From Candidatus Nitrosopumilus sp. (GTDB lineage Archaea; Thermoproteota; Nitrososphaeria; Nitrososphaerales; Nitrosopumilaceae), in NCBI GenBank assembly GCA_018657375.1, contig JABHXI010000035.1:1-24180 (forward strand): a stretch of 24,180 bases of DNA, read 5' to 3'. Below are positions 6,705-14,124 of the stretch, in pieces. A program made the position numbers and the translations under genes. The notes under the pieces were generated by a model. That model was not told the origin of the DNA. It did not search any database and saw only the letters and a program-made list of their open reading frames with translations. Positions within the stretch are counted from its first letter, which is position 1; the number at the start of each line of letters is the position of its first letter.

Positions 6705-7025
6705 TTATTCCCCGTAAGAGAAATCTCTCTCGACATTATTTACAATATTAAAAATAGATTCAGCAGGTAAAACAGAAACGCATTCTTTCATCCATAAATC
6801 ATCAATATACAATAGTCTTTTCATGTCGTTTTCAAGAAGTTCATCAGGATTAGAAGTAGGGTAAAGCGTATGGATTTTGTATCCCTCGTTAGCAATTTCT
6901 TGGCATTTTTTTTCCACTGGAGATAAAATTAGATTGTTGATCGGAACTAAAGATTGGATTAATACAGAACCCAATAATGCCGTAGCAACAGCAACTACAA
7001 TTGCCAATAAAATAATTGAAGCCAT
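6705..7025 (-). CDS. Uncharacterised membrane-anchored protein
   Basis: A 106-residue protein with one N-terminal hydrophobic segment (about residues 2-28), followed by a soluble, mostly acidic domain containing two Cys. It is probably anchored in the membrane with the domain on one side. No family recognised. ATG 7025 was chosen over the TTG immediately before it because a TATA element (7048-7054) lies 26 nt upstream of that ATG. The stop abuts the thiL stop with no spacer. Confidence 0.6.
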   Translation of the reverse strand: MASIILLAIVVAVATALLGSVLIQSLVPINNLILSPVEKKCQEIANEGYKIHTLYPTSNPDELLENDMKRLLYIDDLWMKECVSVLPAESIFNIVNNVERDFSYGE

Positions 7026-7047
7026 CAAAATTATTCAGTAAATTGAA

Positions 7048-7054
7048 GTATATC
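7048..7054 (-). promoter_or_regulatory. TATA box of the membrane-anchored protein gene
   Basis: It reads GATATAC on the minus strand, centred 26 nt upstream of ATG 7025, and supports a leaderless transcript from that ATG rather than from TTG 7028. Confidence 0.45.
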
Positions 7055-7141
7055 AATAATGAAGAATTTTAATCCAAGTGACCAAATTAAAATAATTTTA
7101 AAAAATCAATGTTTTTTAAGCCCTTTAAGATCTGGTATGCA

Positions 7142-7645
7142 TTGTCAGAGATTGAAGCCCAAGTTGAAGCACCAGTAGAGGAAACAGAGGCAGTAGTAGA
7201 GGATCAAGAAACAGAGGCAGTAGTAGACACAAAAAATCAACCAGAAACCAAAAAAGAAGGCCCAGAGAAATGGGGAATTGCACATATTTTCAGTACTTTC
7301 AATAACACAATTATTCACATGACAGACCTTACAGGTGCTGAAACAGTTTCCATCAGTTCTGGTGGAATTCATGTTACTGCAGATAGATACGAATCATCAC
7401 CATTCGCTGCAATGAAAGCTGCAAATTCAGTAGTAGAAGCTACAAGAGTAAAAGGATTCACAGGATTTCACATTAGAGTTCGTGCAGTTGGAGGAGTTGG
7501 TTCAAGAGTTCCAGGACCAGGTGCACAAGCAGCAATCAGAGCATTAGCAAGAGGCGGATTTAAAATTGGAAGAATCGACGACGTCACACCTATCCCTCAT
7601 GATACCACTAGAAAGAAAGGTGGAAAAAGAGGAAGAAGAGTCTAG
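7142..7645 (+). CDS. rps11: Small-subunit ribosomal protein uS11
   Basis: uS11 lines the platform of the 30S subunit near the decoding mRNA exit. The conserved domain runs from [20 protein letters not shown] to the C-terminus, with [29 protein letters not shown] and the basic tail [12 protein letters not shown]. It is preceded by an acidic N-terminal extension of about 45 residues rich in Glu and Val, carrying two copies of ETEAVV(E/D). The frame is open to ATG 7109, but that would add a hydrophobic [11 protein letters not shown] stretch. TTG 7142, with a TTTTTTAAG box about 26 nt upstream, gives the more usual MSEIEAQ start. It is not next to uS13 or uS4 here. The TAG stop overlaps that of the convergent gene in CTAG. 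Confidence 0.93.
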   Translation: MSEIEAQVEAPVEETEAVVEDQETEAVVDTKNQPETKKEGPEKWGIAHIFSTFNNTIIHMTDLTGAETVSISSGGIHVTADRYESSPFAAMKAANSVVEATRVKGFTGFHIRVRAVGGVGSRVPGPGAQAAIRALARGGFKIGRIDDVTPIPHDTTRKKGGKRGRRV

Positions 7646-7953
7646 TTAACTGGATTTATTTTCACATTACAACCTCGTGCAACAAAGTAATCACTCATGA
7701 ATTTGGTAAATTTTCCCGCATCGTCATTTAATTGATATCTTACAAGAATGTCGGAAAATTTTTCAGAAATACTAATTTGAAAATTAGATTTAAATTCTAA
7801 TTTGAAAAAAGTCCAACCAAATTTTGAGGATGGTTCACTAAAGGCATAGCCCGCATAACAGTTCAAAAGACTCTCCATATGAGAAAGGTGTTTTTTTATG
7901 CAGAGTAAGTCATCAAGATAATTTTTAGTTCCAATCTCTAAAGTAACGTTCAT
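7642..7953 (-). CDS. Uncharacterised protein, last gene of the rtcB operon
   Basis: A 103-residue soluble alpha/beta protein with no motif or family I recognise. It has three Cys, no signal peptide and no membrane segment. Its ATG overlaps the stop of the PDCD5-like gene by one base (TAATG), so translation is likely coupled, placing it in the rtcB operon. Its stop overlaps the uS11 stop on the other strand within the palindrome CTAG. The position suggests a role linked to RNA ligation or PDCD5-like function, but that is inference from context only. Confidence 0.68.
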   Translation of the reverse strand: MNVTLEIGTKNYLDDLLCIKKHLSHMESLLNCYAGYAFSEPSSKFGWTFFKLEFKSNFQISISEKFSDILVRYQLNDDAGKFTKFMSDYFVARGCNVKINPVN

Positions 7954-8366
7954 TATGCATCATCATCTTCATCAGATGCATTGCTAAGCTTGTCAGTTAA
8001 AGATACAAATTTTCCATCTTGTTGAATGTTAATTTTTGTATCCATCCTTACACTTAATCCAATTGAACGAAATAATCCCAACAGCTTTCCACCATCAAGA
8101 ATATCAGTAATCTCACCGTTGGTAATTAATTCATGTAATTTATCAATTACAGTTTTAGTTTCATTTGGGAATTGAGATTCAGCATTTGTTAAAACTTCCA
8201 AGCCCCTAAATCCTAGTTGTTTAATCAATACATCTCTAGGGTTAACAATTTTTTCTTTAGTTGGTTCGACGGTATCTTCAGCAGTTTCTCGTGAAGAAAT
8301 ATTTTTTTGCATTTCAGCTAAACGCTTAGCTTGTAATCTTTGAAGTTCAGAATCATCTTCACTCAA
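7953..8366 (-). CDS. PDCD5/TFAR19-like DNA-binding protein
   Basis: A 137-residue protein that resembles the archaeal PDCD5 family. Its N-terminal helix DSELQRLQAKRLAEMQKN matches the usual start of that family. A helical core follows (NAESQFPNETKTVIDKLHELI), then the C-terminal LLGLFRSIG helix and a basic/aliphatic strand. The tail is acidic (SDEDDDA), as in eukaryotic PDCD5. A linker of about 25 residues after the first helix is longer than in typical members. Archaeal homologues bind DNA in vitro; the cellular role is unsettled. It overlaps rtcB by 4 nt (ATGA) upstream and the 103-residue gene by 1 nt downstream. Confidence 0.75.
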   Translation of the reverse strand: MSEDDSELQRLQAKRLAEMQKNISSRETAEDTVEPTKEKIVNPRDVLIKQLGFRGLEVLTNAESQFPNETKTVIDKLHELITNGEITDILDGGKLLGLFRSIGLSVRMDTKINIQQDGKFVSLTDKLSNASDEDDDA

Positions 8367-9811
8367 CCTTTAATCACTCCTATAGGCACTAATTTTGCAA
8401 CTTTGCTAGCAATTCCCAAATTATGTGAAACATTAACTACAGCGTCAACATCCTTGTAAGCCTCAGGTGTTTCCTCTACAACGCCATCTCGAGTTAATGC
8501 TTTGATAAATACCCCTTTATCGTTAAGAGATTTTTTTACATAATCTTCAGTATAATTACGTCTAGCCTTTGATCTAGACATAGTTCTTCCAGCGCCATGA
8601 GCAGTAGAACCAAAACTCAAATCCATAGAATTAGATTTTCCAAGTAAAATCCAACTTGAAGTACCCATAGAACCAGGAACTAAAACAGGTTGACCTAGAT
8701 CTCTGTATTTAGATGGAATTTCATCACGATTTGATGGAAATGCTCTAGTTGCACCTTTTCTGTGAACAACTAATTTTCGTTCTTCACCACCAACATTATG
8801 CTTTTCCACCTTTGCGATATTATGTGCAACGTCATAAACTAATTTCATATCAAGATCAGATTCTGTTTGATTAAACACACGTTCAAAAGATTTTCGAGTC
8901 CAATGAGTAATCATTTGTCTGTTACTCCATGCATAATTTAGTGCTGCAAACATTGCTTTTCTATAAGATTCGCCCTCTTCAGAAGTATTCGGGACACATG
9001 CAAGTTCCCTATCAGGTAGATTGATATTATATTTTTCCATAGCCTGCTCTGCAACTCGAAGATAATCACTACAAACCTGATGGCCAAATCCCCTAGACCC
9101 ACAATGGATTAAAACCGTAATTGTTCCTTCTTTGATTCCCATTCTATTTGCAGCTTCTTCATCATGTATTTCTGCAACTTTTTGAATTTCAAGAAAATGA
9201 TTTCCGGAACCAAGACTTCCAAGTTGAGGCGCACCTCTTTTTCTTGCTTTGTCAGAAACTTTGTTTGGATCGGCGCCAGATATTTTACCATTTTCTTCAC
9301 AAACATCAGAATCATCGGATGAACCATATCCATGATCAATTGCCCAGTTAACACCATTTACTAAAACTTCATCAAGTTCTGAATTAGTAAGTCTAACTGC
9401 ACCTTTAGAACCAACTCCAGAAGGAATAGAACTAAACAAATCATTAACTAAATCTTTTAATTTAGAACGAACTGTTTGTTCAGTTAAATTTGAACGAAGT
9501 AATCTCACCCCACAATTAATATCATAACCAACACCACCTGGGCTAATCATTCCTTCTTCAGCATCCATAGCTGCAACTCCACCTACAGGAAAACCGTATC
9601 CCTCATGGCCATCAGGCAAAACAACACTATGACTAACAATACCAGGAATAGAAGCAACATTTCGAGCCTGCATGATAGTTCTATCAGATAACATTTTTTG
9701 TAATAATGGTTCATCAGCATAAATTTTCACTGGAACTTTCATTCCAAGATTTGGATCAGCATCTATCTGATACTGATTTTCTCCAATTTTTTTTGGCATG
9801 CTTGATGACAT
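8363..9811 (-). CDS. rtcB: RNA-splicing ligase RtcB
   Basis: A 482-residue GTP-dependent RNA ligase that joins 2',3'-cyclic phosphate (or 3'-phosphate) ends to 5'-OH ends, mainly in tRNA splicing and RNA repair. Metal ligands are visible: Asp97 and Cys100 (GYDINCG), His205 (GSGNHF), His236 (IHCGSRG) and His330 (DVAHNI). The guanylylated histidine is His405 in STAHGAGR. These match the known archaeal enzyme closely in order and spacing. Length is typical and no intein is present. Its usual partner archease is not in the window. A TATA-like ATTTAAAT near 9841-9848 suggests a very short leader. It is the first gene of a three-gene overlapping operon. Confidence 0.95.
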   Translation of the reverse strand: MSSSMPKKIGENQYQIDADPNLGMKVPVKIYADEPLLQKMLSDRTIMQARNVASIPGIVSHSVVLPDGHEGYGFPVGGVAAMDAEEGMISPGGVGYDINCGVRLLRSNLTEQTVRSKLKDLVNDLFSSIPSGVGSKGAVRLTNSELDEVLVNGVNWAIDHGYGSSDDSDVCEENGKISGADPNKVSDKARKRGAPQLGSLGSGNHFLEIQKVAEIHDEEAANRMGIKEGTITVLIHCGSRGFGHQVCSDYLRVAEQAMEKYNINLPDRELACVPNTSEEGESYRKAMFAALNYAWSNRQMITHWTRKSFERVFNQTESDLDMKLVYDVAHNIAKVEKHNVGGEERKLVVHRKGATRAFPSNRDEIPSKYRDLGQPVLVPGSMGTSSWILLGKSNSMDLSFGSTAHGAGRTMSRSKARRNYTEDYVKKSLNDKGVFIKALTRDGVVEETPEAYKDVDAVVNVSHNLGIASKVAKLVPIGVIKG

Positions 9812-9870
9812 AAGTATTGGTAGGATTTTCTTTCAATCCAATTTAAATCATCATAGGCATTCTAAGAATA

Positions 9871-9880
9871 ATTTTAAATC
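9871..9880 (+). promoter_or_regulatory. TATA box of the 51-residue gene
   Basis: ATTTTAAATC is centred 26 nt upstream of ATG 9902. It supports a leaderless transcript and the reality of the short gene. Confidence 0.45.
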
Positions 9881-9901
9881 AAGAAGAATTTAGTTCAAAA
9901 T

Positions 9902-10057
9902 ATGTTAGACAAAGCAATAATTACAGAAAAAGCAAATCAATTACTTGCAGAATTAAGAGGAAATCCAGATTGGGCAATTGATGAAAAAAATTTTAAACAA
10001 GGTTATTTGAAAGCACTAGAATGGGTATTATCAGATACCGGAATAAAACAAAAATAA
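9902..10057 (+). CDS. Small uncharacterised protein, 51 residues
   Basis: A 51-residue reading frame beginning MLDKAIITEKANQLLAEL and ending GIKQK. The composition is that of a soluble, mainly helical protein: KANQLLAELRG, a WAIDEKNF turn, then YLKALEWVLSD. A TATA box lies 26 nt before the ATG, and the frame fills an otherwise empty stretch between rtcB and purB. Function is unknown. The next gene, purB, follows after 109 nt with its own TATA-like element, so this is probably a separate transcript. Confidence 0.62.
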   Translation: MLDKAIITEKANQLLAELRGNPDWAIDEKNFKQGYLKALEWVLSDTGIKQK

Positions 10058-10166
10058 CTTAAAAATTTCAATCAAAAAATACCCAGTAATAGAGATCAAT
10101 CACATAATGATCGCAAAAATAGATAGAAAAACAAGTAGATTTATTTTCTAATATACAGATAGCAAA

Positions 10167-11531
10167 ATGTTGGCAATTTTACCTATTGATAATGGTCGTT
10201 ACGGTACCAAAGAAATGATGGAAATTTTTAGTGAACAAAAAAAAATCGATTATCAGTTAGAAATTGAAGGAGCTGCTGCCATCTCCCAAAGTGAAATAGG
10301 AATTATTTCAAAAAGTATAGGTAAAGAGATTCACAGAGCCGCAATGTCAGGAAAAATCACTGCAAAAAGAATCAAACAGTTAGAAGCAAAAAGTGATCAT
10401 GACACAGCAGCACTAGTAGAATCACTTAGCGAAAAATGTTCCAAAAGTGCAAGACCTTGGATCCATTATGGCCTTACAAGTAACGATTTAGTTGATACAA
10501 GTAATTCAATGCAAATGAGAGATGTATTGCAAATCATTGAACCTAAAGTTGCAAAAATGGCATCAATCCTTGCAAAAAAAGCTACAAAATATGCAAAGAT
10601 ACCGGCAGTAGGCAGAACACACGGACAACATGCCAGCATAATTTCATTTGGATTAAAATTTGCTAACTGGGCTGCAGAAATGGCAAAACATGTAGAGCGA
10701 ATTGAAGAAATAAAGAAAAGAATTTTGATTTGTAAAACATTAGGAGTTGTAGGAACTGGTTCTTTAATGGGCGCAGAGGCACTAGAAGTACAAAGAAGAT
10801 CTGCAAAAAGATTAAAATTATTTCCAGCAGAAGTTACAACACAAGTTGTTCCTAGAGAAAGATATGCCGAATATGTATTTGAGTTAGCATTAGTTGGTAC
10901 AACATTAGAAAAAATTGCAATAGAAATTAGAAATTTACAAAGAACTGAAATCGGAGAAGTTGCAGAGCAATTCAAAAAAGGGCAAATGGGAAGTAGCGCA
11001 GTTCCAGTGAAAAGAAATCCAATAAAGAGTGAGCGAGTAACATCATTATCCAAATTAGTAAGAAGTCAAGTTGCAGTTGCATTTGAAAATATTCCACTAT
11101 GGCATGAAAGGGATCTTTCAAATTCAGCTAATGAAAGATTTGTAATTCCAACAGTCTCAATTTTAGTTGATGAAATGTTAGAAACAATGACCAGAATTGT
11201 ATCAAATTTAATGGTAAATGAAAAAAGAATTGTAGATAACCTATACATTACAAAAGGACAAATATTTGCAGAATTTGTTTTGGAGGCACTCATCAAAAAA
11301 GGCATTCCAAGATTTGTAGCCTATAGGGATGTACAAAGAGTTGCATTTGAGGCAAATGACAAGGGAATGTTCTACAAAGATGCAATTAAAAACGATAAAG
11401 CATTCTCTTCAAAATTAACAAATAAGGAAATAGATTCAATTTTTGCACCAGAAAAACATCTAGGAGCATCACCCAAAATAATTAGCAATGTTGAAAAATC
11501 AGTTCAGAAAACAATAAAAAAATTTATCTAA
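10167..11531 (+). CDS. purB: Adenylosuccinate lyase
   Basis: A 454-residue fumarase/aspartase-superfamily enzyme. It releases fumarate from SAICAR and from adenylosuccinate in purine synthesis. Conserved regions: SDHDTAAL (His79), HYGLTSND (100-107), GRTHGQHA (149-156, general acid/base His) and the flexible signature loop GSSAVPVKRNP (275-285), where Met of the usual GSSxMPxKxNP is Val. Length is normal. A TATA-like GATTTATTTT is centred about 26 nt before the ATG. The last 8 nt overlap the 3' end of the convergent Asn-synthase-like gene. Confidence 0.93.
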   Translation: MLAILPIDNGRYGTKEMMEIFSEQKKIDYQLEIEGAAAISQSEIGIISKSIGKEIHRAAMSGKITAKRIKQLEAKSDHDTAALVESLSEKCSKSARPWIHYGLTSNDLVDTSNSMQMRDVLQIIEPKVAKMASILAKKATKYAKIPAVGRTHGQHASIISFGLKFANWAAEMAKHVERIEEIKKRILICKTLGVVGTGSLMGAEALEVQRRSAKRLKLFPAEVTTQVVPRERYAEYVFELALVGTTLEKIAIEIRNLQRTEIGEVAEQFKKGQMGSSAVPVKRNPIKSERVTSLSKLVRSQVAVAFENIPLWHERDLSNSANERFVIPTVSILVDEMLETMTRIVSNLMVNEKRIVDNLYITKGQIFAEFVLEALIKKGIPRFVAYRDVQRVAFEANDKGMFYKDAIKNDKAFSSKLTNKEIDSIFAPEKHLGASPKIISNVEKSVQKTIKKFI

Positions 11532-12324
11532 TTTTTATTAAAGATTTATGAATTTTAGAACCATATTGTAATGCTTTTTTTCTTTTAGTGCAAGAAATTT
11601 CTGGAACACCTACATCACTAGCTAATTTACGTATGATATGTTTACGAAATAAGTCATCAGAACTATGAATTTTTTCAGAAATAGGAACAGTTTTTGCATA
11701 CTCTATGAACGGTGCAGACAGTAAAGGTTGTAGAATTTTTACATTAAATTCTGAAGCAACTGTATTTACAGCCTTCATCATTTTTAATTCATTATCTAAT
11801 TTCAATCCCATAACCTCATTAATTCGAATTTCACCTCCAGAAAAAGCTTCACGATATACATTATATCCACAAAATAATTCATCTATACCGTTACCAGTAA
11901 TCACAGTATCAAGATTCAAACTTTTTGCAAGTTTAGATACATAATGAAAAGCAATACAGTTTTCATTCCAAGATAAATTATCAGTATCAATCACATTACG
12001 AATGTTAGAAGTAATTGTAGGAAATGTTTCACCATCAATTTCTAAAATATGATGCGGGTATTTTAGAAATTCATTAACTTCTTTAGAAAATAAAATGTCA
12101 TGTGATTCGGAAAACCCAATAGTAAGCAAAACAACATCAAAGCCCATATCTGAACAAATTTTTGAAACTAATGTACTATCAACGCCTCCAGAAAAAGCAA
12201 CACCTATTTTCTTTTTTGGCACTATCTCAGAAATAGAATTTTTGATATTTTTTAATAATGTCTGATTCAGGAAATCCATATCACTCACATTAAAGGATAG
12301 AATTAATTTTACATATATTTCCAT
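11524..12324 (-). CDS. Asparagine-synthase-type ATP pyrophosphatase domain protein
   Basis: A 266-residue protein that is only the synthetase half of asparagine synthase B. Seen are the PP-loop SGGVDS (45-50), GNGIDELFCGY (144-154), a motif of the Asn synthase synthetase domain, and the C-terminal KKALQYGSKIHKSL. The N-terminal glutaminase domain with its catalytic Cys is absent, so the enzyme would need free ammonia or a separate amidotransferase. It may activate a carboxylate other than aspartate. An alternative start is ATG 12279 (MDFLNQ), with a TATA-like run near 12305; both starts leave the PP-loop intact. It overlaps purB tail to tail by 8 nt. Confidence 0.82.
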   Translation of the reverse strand: MEIYVKLILSFNVSDMDFLNQTLLKNIKNSISEIVPKKKIGVAFSGGVDSTLVSKICSDMGFDVVLLTIGFSESHDILFSKEVNEFLKYPHHILEIDGETFPTITSNIRNVIDTDNLSWNENCIAFHYVSKLAKSLNLDTVITGNGIDELFCGYNVYREAFSGGEIRINEVMGLKLDNELKMMKAVNTVASEFNVKILQPLLSAPFIEYAKTVPISEKIHSSDDLFRKHIIRKLASDVGVPEISCTKRKKALQYGSKIHKSLIKIR

Positions 12325-12393
12325 AAACTATGTGCAATAGAGAGAAAATAGCCATAAACACAATAATAACGAAATATCTCACTGGAAAATAAA

Positions 12394-12891
12394 ATGGAGC
12401 CAAAAGATATTTTTAAAAAAAGAAATTTGTCAAAAGTTAATTTTGATTATGAAGAATTAATTGGAAGGAATTTATCAAATACAAATCTAAGTGGAGTGAA
12501 TCTTAAAAATAGAGACATACATAATGCAAATTTAAGTGGTGCAGATTTAAGTGGTGCAGATTTAAGTGACACAATATTATTTAATGTAAAATTAAGAGGA
12601 GCAGATTTACAAAATGTAAATCTTTCAAATGCAAAACTTTGGGATACTGACTTGTATGGTGTTGATCTTACAAATGCAAACATTAGCGGAGCAGATTTAT
12701 TTTATGCAGATTTAAGAAATGCGGAAATAAAAAATGCAAATCTAAGTGGAGTGAATTTAAGATATACAAATTTTGAGGGCGCTACTTTTACATCCATAAA
12801 TTTTACAAATGCAAATTATGATTTAGATACAATAGATACAATTTCAAAAGATATAAAATTAATTTTAGAAATGCAAGGAAAATTATGGTAA
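12394..12891 (+). CDS. Pentapeptide-repeat protein
   Basis: A 165-residue protein. From about residue 10 to 135 it is built of five-residue units A(D/N)LxX (for example ANLSG, ADLSG, VNLRY), about 24 in a row. This folds as a right-handed quadrilateral beta-helix. There is no signal peptide or membrane segment, so it is likely cytoplasmic. The C-terminal 30 residues lack repeats and may form a helical cap. Some members mimic DNA and bind gyrase, but most have no known function, and none can be assigned here. The repeat is visible in the DNA too (tandem GCAGATTTAAGTG units at 12541-12569). Confidence 0.88.
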   Translation: MEPKDIFKKRNLSKVNFDYEELIGRNLSNTNLSGVNLKNRDIHNANLSGADLSGADLSDTILFNVKLRGADLQNVNLSNAKLWDTDLYGVDLTNANISGADLFYADLRNAEIKNANLSGVNLRYTNFEGATFTSINFTNANYDLDTIDTISKDIKLILEMQGKLW

Positions 12892-12957
12892 AAATAAAAA
12901 AATTAAGAAAATATGCAATTCATCAATCTTTTAATCTAACAATAACAGCAAAACAGC

Positions 12958-13236
12958 ATGATGAGATTATCAGAATTGGAAATAGTGGAAGAGTTAAAAA
13001 AATTATCAGAATGGAGTATAAAAAATAATAAACTACACAAAGAATTTAAATTTGATAATTTCAACCAAGCATTTGGTTTTATGACTAGAGCAGCTATGGA
13101 AATTGAAAAAATGAATCATCATCCAGAATGGTTTAATGTATACAATAGAATTACAATAGAATTAACAACGCATGATGCAGGCGGAATTACAAAAAATGAT
13201 GTCAACCTTGCTAGAATTTTAAATTCATTAGTTTAG
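12958..13236 (+). CDS. Pterin-4a-carbinolamine dehydratase
   Basis: A 92-residue protein of the PCD/DCoH family. The active-site region is clear: [18 protein letters not shown] with His54, His55 and Trp58, then THDAGGIT (71-78). The enzyme dehydrates 4a-hydroxytetrahydropterin, normally after an aromatic amino acid hydroxylase; no hydroxylase is in the window. Archaeal members may act in other pterin or molybdopterin-related chemistry. Either of two adjacent ATGs could start it; TTTTAAT centred 26 nt before the first favours 12958. The next gene is a PTPS-family protein in the same direction, so a shared pterin role is plausible. Confidence 0.9.
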   Translation: MMRLSELEIVEELKKLSEWSIKNNKLHKEFKFDNFNQAFGFMTRAAMEIEKMNHHPEWFNVYNRITIELTTHDAGGITKNDVNLARILNSLV

Positions 13237-13273
13237 TGTAAAAAAAATTATGTCCAATCAGATCATTACAGAA

Positions 13274-13285
13274 TTTATATTATAT
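13274..13285 (+). promoter_or_regulatory. TATA box of the PTPS-fusion gene
   Basis: TTTATATTATAT is centred about 26 nt upstream of ATG 13306 and only about 11 nt upstream of ATG 13291. It therefore points to the inner ATG as the start of a leaderless transcript. Confidence 0.5.
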
Positions 13286-13305
13286 CCATAATGAAAAAAG
13301 GTCAC

Positions 13306-14121
13306 ATGACTGCAAGCCCTACAATTTTAGATTCAGATTTTAAGTATATAGACAAAAAGGGAAATTTGCTAAAAACCAGAACAGAGTTAACTGTAGCACA
13401 AATGCTAGCATTTTTAGAAAATGATTACGATTACAATCATGAAATTACACTAAAAAATGGAACTAAAGTAAAAATTGATTTTAAAACAGAAAAGGGGTTA
13501 ATCGAAGTAATCGATAACGATAAGGATATTGAAAAATATAAACAACTTAAAGAAGATTTTCCTGAAAAAAAAATTATGGCAATTGGACATGCAAAATATG
13601 TTGCACAGATTAAAGAATTACAAGACATAGTATTTTATGATAAAACACCTCAAACAGGATCGATATTTTTAGAAGACGCATCATTTTCATTTGACTATGC
13701 ACACATACTCCCATTAGTTGAAAAATGTTCAATTCTACACGGACATACATCATCAGTTATGGTAGAACTAGTGGGTCAAATGAAAAATAATTTACTGGTT
13801 GATTTTGGAATAGCAAAAAAAATCATTAAAGAAGTCGTGAACGAATTTGATCATAAATTTTTCATCAATAGAAAATATCTAAAAAAAGAGGACGATTCCC
13901 ATTATGAAATTAATTTCGAGGGACCAAAAGGAATGTTTGATCTGCAAGTTCCAAAAGATACAACGTATCTTTTGGAAGGAGAAGCTACAGTTGAAAATTT
14001 ATCAAGTGAAATCATAAAATTATTAGTTCCAAAAATGCCAGCAAATGTAGAAGCAGTAGGGGTTTACATCTACGAAGGATACAACAAAGGATCTCACATA
14101 ATTTCCAATATTGAAAGATAA
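13306..14121 (+). CDS. PTPS/QueD-family protein with N-terminal nuclease-like domain
   Basis: A 271-residue protein (276 if started at ATG 13291; numbering here uses the longer form). The C-terminal half (about 128-276) is a 6-pyruvoyl-tetrahydropterin synthase/QueD domain. Zinc ligands are His138, His150 and His152 (AHIL, LHGHT), with the catalytic Cys146 just before and a DHKFF segment at 187-191. The N-terminal 120 residues are not part of normal PTPS. Glu32, then KIDF (Asp63) and GLIEVID (Glu72), look like a PD-(D/E)XK fold whose catalytic lysine is replaced by Ile74. The domain makes a pterin or the 7-deazaguanine (archaeosine) precursor; which one is unclear. It sits 3 nt before valS. 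Confidence 0.82.
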   Translation: MTASPTILDSDFKYIDKKGNLLKTRTELTVAQMLAFLENDYDYNHEITLKNGTKVKIDFKTEKGLIEVIDNDKDIEKYKQLKEDFPEKKIMAIGHAKYVAQIKELQDIVFYDKTPQTGSIFLEDASFSFDYAHILPLVEKCSILHGHTSSVMVELVGQMKNNLLVDFGIAKKIIKEVVNEFDHKFFINRKYLKKEDDSHYEINFEGPKGMFDLQVPKDTTYLLEGEATVENLSSEIIKLLVPKMPANVEAVGVYIYEGYNKGSHIISNIER

Positions 14122-14124
14122 AAA

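Noticed and set aside
10107..10151. 14-codon frame between the 51-residue gene and purB
   Set aside because: Very short, overlaps the purB promoter region, and its composition is not convincing.
10466..11053. 195-residue open frame antisense to purB
   Set aside because: An antisense shadow of a well-supported enzyme gene, with cysteine- and serine-rich composition and no motif.
12541..12569. Tandem DNA repeat as a mobile or regulatory repeat
   Set aside because: It is the coding repeat of the pentapeptide protein and needs no other explanation.
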